NCBI GenBank assembly: GCA_024278415.1
Contig: JAJRTI010000804.1
Location: 1 to 9,015, forward strand
Reading direction: 5' to 3'
From: Planctomycetota bacterium
GTDB taxonomy: Bacteria > Planctomycetota > Brocadiia > JAJRTI01
Length of the DNA: 9,015 bases
The notes beneath the pieces are model-generated. The model did no database searches. It saw nothing but the letters and a program-made list of their open reading frames with translations, and was not told where the DNA came from. Below, piece after piece: positions 7,049-9,015 of this stretch; position 1 is the stretch's first letter, and each line of letters opens with the position of its first letter. The position numbers were made by a program, and so were the translations under genes.

Positions 7049-7068
7049 CCGCATGCGCCAGCATGCGG
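7049..7068 (+). terminator. Hairpin just after the DUF763 stop codon
   Basis: CCGCATGC and GCATGCGG form a perfect 8-bp stem with the loop GCCA, 16 bp after the TAG. Its position suits a transcript end, but a T-run is absent. Confidence 0.4.
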
Positions 7069-7096
7069 GCCTCTCGCCACGGTCGTCGCCCCCCCT

Positions 7097-7208
7097 CGCA
7101 GCCTGGCGGCTGCGGCCCGTAAGGGCCTCCTCTCACAAGGCGGGCTGCGCCCGCAACCCAGGAGCGGAACGCCTTCGCGTTCCGACGGACGGTCCCGATG
7201 CCTCGGGA
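7097..7208. repeat. Cluster of five back-to-back short-loop hairpins
   Basis: The stems are CGCAGCC/GGCTGCG (7097-7114, loop TGGC), GGCCC/GGGCC (7114-7127, GNRA-type loop GTAA), GCGGGC/GCCCGC (7140-7154, loop TGC), CGGAACGC/GCGTTCCG (7165-7184, loop CTTC) and TCCCGA/TCGGGA (7193-7208, loop TGCC). All are perfect. Their density far exceeds that in the flanking genes. They could be nested REP/MITE-like insertions or a structured transcript. Confidence 0.75.
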
Positions 7209-7269
7209 TCCGCTCCGGGCAAGCAACTTCTTGTTTTTCATGACAGTTCTGGATGGATAAGGCACTACG

Positions 7270-7297
7270 CTTTTTCGCAGACTTCGCTGCGAGAAAG
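7270..7297. repeat. 11-bp stem hairpin (CTTTTTCGCAG / CTGCGAGAAAG)
   Basis: The two arms pair over 11 positions with one non-Watson-Crick pair (T:G) around the loop ACTTCG. The 8-mer GCACTACG precedes it at 7262-7269 and recurs at 7496-7503 next to another hairpin. Confidence 0.7.
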
Positions 7298-7328
7298 GGG
7301 CGGCGGCGCCGCAGTTCCTAATCTTAGT

Positions 7329-7406
7329 CTTACTCTTCGTCTTACTCATAAACCGCATGACACGGCGGAGGAGTAGGACAAAGAGTAAGACGAAGAGTAG
7401 GAGAGT
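7329..7406. repeat. Inverted pair of 12-bp tandem repeats
   Basis: On the right are three 12-bp units: GAGTAGGACAAA (7371-7382), GAGTAAGACGAA (7383-7394) and GAGTAGGAGAGT (7395-7406). On the left the same unit occurs inverted. The segment 7329-7347, read on the minus strand as GAGTAAGACGAAGAGTAAG, matches 7383-7401 at 18 of 19 positions. About 23 bp separate the inverted copy from the first right-hand unit. The arrangement could fold into a long hairpin. Confidence 0.9.
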
Positions 7407-7416
7407 GACAGAACAT

Positions 7417-7432
7417 CGACAACATGTTGTCG
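7417..7432. repeat. Perfect 16-bp palindrome CGACAACATGTTGTCG
   Basis: There is no loop: CGACAACA is followed directly by its reverse complement TGTTGTCG. A loopless perfect dyad is the shape of a dimeric protein-binding site or a recombination target, unlike the tetraloop hairpins around it. It is far from both flanking starts, so an ordinary operator role is not obvious. Confidence 0.9.
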
Positions 7433-7479
7433 CGAGATTTGCCCTAAGGGGCTAACCGCCTAGTGCGAGACTCGGAATA

Positions 7480-7503
7480 GCGACCCTGACGGGTCGCACT
7501 ACG
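7480..7503 (-). repeat. REP-like hairpin with GTAG head, downstream of the NTase-partner gene
   Basis: On the minus strand GTAG (7502-7499) and one base are followed by GCGACCC, loop GTCA, GGGTCGC (7497-7480), a perfect 7-bp stem. A GTAG tetranucleotide beside a short palindrome is the hallmark of REP elements recognised by Y1 (RAYT) transposases. The hairpin lies about 13 bp after the partner gene's stop and may also serve as its transcript end. Confidence 0.5.
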
Positions 7504-7509
7504 AACGCG

Positions 7510-8163
7510 CTATCGCAATGGTTCACGGCCGGCGGTATCGCGCTGAATGTGCAGGTCCAACGCGGCTAGCAGGTCGAGTCGGAGCCCGAAGGTTCCGATG
7601 AACTCGCGCACGAGGCGATCGACGGTCACGACACGGAATCCGTGCGGCAGCTCCTCATGGGGCGGGGTCTCCTCCGTCACCACCGAGAACAGGCGGGGCC
7701 CGACCGGAAACGGCGGCGCGTAGATGAACGTGTTGGACGTGTCGGGAACAAGGACGCCCTCGGCCTCCAGCGCGTCCAGCACATCCGCGCAGGGTAGGTA
7801 AGCCGCCATGTTGGGCGCGTGCACGAGCCGAAGCCCCCACCGCATGTCAGCGGCCGTATCGAGGGTAAAGATCGCCCCCCGCTTCAGGCGCCCGATGACG
7901 AGCGCGGGATCGGACTGGATCACGTGGACCCGCGCATCGCCTTGCCTCGTGAAGATCGACGGCACGACCGCGCGGTATTTGCGGTAGATGGGCTCGTACG
8001 CTTGCCGCATGAGCCGCCTCTGCTCCGCGGCCCGTTGCGCCCGTCGGAGGTCGTGGAGGCGATCCTCCGCGGTGAGAATGTGGCTATGTCGGTCCAAGGT
8101 ATCTTTGCTCGAGTTCGGACAGAACGTGAAGGCCCCGTTCGAGGGCCTCACGGAACGGAGCAT
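7510..8163 (-). CDS. Unrecognised protein, second gene of the NTase pair (up to 217 aa)
   Basis: I do not recognise this family. It starts with a charged, helical N-terminal part (HILTAEDRLHDLRRAQRAAE, residues 28-47), then a mixed alpha/beta region with KRGAIFTLDTAADMRWGLRL (94-113), a possible helix-turn segment ADVLDALEAEGVLVPD (126-141) and a C-terminal stretch FRVVTVDRLVREFIGTFGLR (176-195). The last part faintly resembles the C-terminal region of AbiEi-type antitoxins; this is weak. There is no signal peptide, so it is probably cytoplasmic. It overlaps the NTase gene by 80 bp if ATG 8163 is used, where GAGG lies 9 nt upstream. TTG 8097 (14-bp overlap) and ATG 8010 (AGAGG upstream) are alternatives, so the N-terminus is uncertain. 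The overlap implies co-transcription and probably translational coupling with the NTase. Confidence 0.8.
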   Translation of the reverse strand: MLRSVRPSNGAFTFCPNSSKDTLDRHSHILTAEDRLHDLRRAQRAAEQRRLMRQAYEPIYRKYRAVVPSIFTRQGDARVHVIQSDPALVIGRLKRGAIFTLDTAADMRWGLRLVHAPNMAAYLPCADVLDALEAEGVLVPDTSNTFIYAPPFPVGPRLFSVVTEETPPHEELPHGFRVVTVDRLVREFIGTFGLRLDLLAALDLHIQRDTAGREPLR

Positions 8164-8821
8164 AGCCGGCGACCTCGCGCCCGTTCACGGAGACGTCGTG
8201 GCTAATCGCGAGAACCGCAGCCTGAGCGTCCAGCAGGACGTCCTCCAGCCGATGGGCTGGGAACCGCTTCATCAACTCGACGAACGCGTCGAGGTGCGCC
8301 GCGTCCCCAGCGTGCGTATCGAGCGCCAGGATTGCCTGAAGTTTGTCCTTGGCCCCCTTGTGCAGCCGCAGGGTCAACAGCTTCGAGGCGCAAAACGCGG
8401 CCGGAGACAGCGCGGGAATGCCGTCGGTCGTGAGCACAACGGCTGATGGGCTCCCCATGATCACGCTCAAATCGCCGAAGACCATCACCTTGAGCCGTTC
8501 CCCTCCAGCCACGTGATCGGCCGTCTCAGTCTCTGAGTAGCCGATGAGATCGAAAACGCCGCCTGTCGCGGAGACGAATGTCGGAGTGCCGGCCACGTGG
8601 CTGTACCCGCATGAAGCGAGCGTGTCGACGATTTCATCCCCGCGCAACTGCACGAGTTCAATCGACACCAGAAGGTCGATGTCTTCCGTCAATGAAGGGA
8701 TGTCAGGCGCGATGGCGAGCAGTCCCGACGAACCGGCCAGGATGCACTGCCCCTCCAGCACAGTGCCTCTGAGTCGCGCAAAAAGATCTGCAAGCTCCTG
8801 GCGGAGTCGGTCGTCTTCCAT
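8084..8821 (-). CDS. Nucleotidyltransferase-fold protein, AbiEii/DUF6036-like (245 aa)
   Basis: This is a predicted nucleotidyltransferase of the polymerase-beta-like superfamily. The motif pair GSSGLL (30-35) and EDIDLLV (46-52, metal-binding Asp47 and Asp49) is the usual G-[GS]...D-x-D signature. Asp91 in GGVFDLIG is a candidate third acidic residue. The later segment SPAAFCASKLLTLRLHKGAKDK (139-160) fits the SP...K...R...KD element common to AbiEii and DUF6036 proteins. Such proteins often act as the enzyme of toxin-antitoxin-like pairs, but some are of unknown role. I prefer ATG 8821 to the upstream start 8944, because a good promoter (8858-8886) lies between them and would not transcribe the longer frame; no strong Shine-Dalgarno is visible. 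The gene overlaps the next one, which suggests an operon. The reversed order relative to AbiE (antitoxin first) is noteworthy. Confidence 0.87.
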   Translation of the reverse strand: MEDDRLRQELADLFARLRGTVLEGQCILAGSSGLLAIAPDIPSLTEDIDLLVSIELVQLRGDEIVDTLASCGYSHVAGTPTFVSATGGVFDLIGYSETETADHVAGGERLKVMVFGDLSVIMGSPSAVVLTTDGIPALSPAAFCASKLLTLRLHKGAKDKLQAILALDTHAGDAAHLDAFVELMKRFPAHRLEDVLLDAQAAVLAISHDVSVNGREVAGYAPFREALERGLHVLSELEQRYLGPT

Positions 8822-8857
8822 GGGACTGAGCCTGTGAGGAAACGGAGCGAGGGTGCC

Positions 8858-8886
8858 ATTGTAGCGCTGCCCTGCGCGCGCGACAA
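8858..8886 (-). promoter_or_regulatory. Sigma70-like promoter of the NTase pair
   Basis: On the minus strand TTGTCG (8886-8881), a 17-bp spacer and TACAAT (8863-8858) give four and five consensus matches. The start of transcription would be near 8851, about 30 nt before ATG 8821, which supports that start codon. Confidence 0.65.
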
Positions 8887-8925
8887 GCGGCAGCGCGGCA
8901 GGCGAGCCGCATGCGCCTACCTGTA

Positions 8926-8949
8926 GCCGTTCGCCGTACGGCAAACGGC
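8926..8949. promoter_or_regulatory. 24-bp near-perfect palindrome upstream of the NTase promoter
   Basis: The outer arms GCCGTT (8926-8931) and AACGGC (8944-8949) flank the perfect inner dyad GCCGTACGGC (8933-8942). Only the pair 8932/8943 does not match. It lies 40 bp upstream of the -35 box. It could bind a regulator of the NTase pair or be the end of a transcript entering from outside the window. Confidence 0.5.
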
Positions 8950-9015
8950 CGCTGCTGCCGGGGGGGGCTCTTTACCCACATCTTTAAGCCCCACGAGAAC
9001 CGCTGTTGTGCGGCC

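Larger units (their letters stand above)
7033..7509. other. Gene-free convergent gap filled with hairpins and repeats
   Basis: This 477-bp gap separates the converging DUF763 gene and the NTase-partner gene. No reading frame here looks coding. At least twelve short inverted repeats can be read: 7049-7068, 7097-7114, 7114-7127, 7140-7154, 7165-7184, 7193-7208, 7270-7297, 7303-7312, 7329-7401, 7417-7432, 7441-7452 and 7480-7497. Most have stems of 4 to 8 bp and loops of about 4 nt. Neither end has the G+C stem plus T-run of a textbook intrinsic terminator. Confidence 0.8.

Noticed and set aside
7048..7059. 12-bp identity GCCGCATGCGCC with 8906-8917
   Set aside because: A few chance 12-mer matches are expected in 9 kb, more so in GC-rich DNA, and the flanks do not match.
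8822..8944. Longer NTase start at 8944
   Set aside because: It would add 41 residues unlike the family, and the likely promoter at 8858-8886 lies inside that extension.
8917..9015. Open frame entering from the right edge on the minus strand, ending in TAG near 8919
   Set aside because: Only about 32 codons with Ala/Pro-rich composition; nothing shows that it is coding.

Overview
The window is GC-rich bacterial DNA, probably from an environmental or metagenome-derived member of Planctomycetota or a nearby lineage. That guess rests on style only: PEGA/TPR and LamG-like exported proteins, TTG starts, and intergenic spaces full of short tandem repeats and hairpins. No rRNA, tRNA or taxonomic marker gene is present, so the assignment is weak.

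Left half, minus strand. Two exported proteins lie head to tail. The first in transcription order (5625 to 2548) has a signal peptide, a Lys/Pro/Ala-rich decapeptide-repeat linker and about five concanavalin A/LamG-like beta-sandwich units. The second (2385 to 370) has a signal peptide, two PEGA domains and a long TPR solenoid. Its reading frame is interrupted by a single TAG at 370-372 and then continues in the same frame for 67 more clearly TPR-like codons to a second TAG at 166-168. This is the most striking observation in the window. Together the pair looks like a cell-envelope or periplasmic binding/scaffold module; no enzymatic function can be assigned.

Middle, plus strand. A DUF763 family gene (5878-7032) is transcribed divergently from the LamG gene across a 252-bp region in which a promoter-like sequence can be seen for each direction. 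Both genes appear to start at TTG behind a good Shine-Dalgarno.

Right, minus strand. A two-gene unit reads leftwards from a good sigma70-like promoter (8858-8886): a nucleotidyltransferase-fold protein of AbiEii/DUF6036-like appearance (8821 to 8084) and an overlapping unrecognised partner (8163 to 7510). It resembles a toxin-antitoxin-like or phage-defence pair, but that is inference.

The 477-bp convergent gap 7033-7509 holds no gene. It is packed with about a dozen short-loop hairpins, an inverted set of 12-bp tandem repeats, a perfect 16-bp palindrome and a REP-like hairpin. Degenerate 7-bp and 8-bp tandem repeats occupy other gaps (102-160, 2402-2433, 2496-2519).
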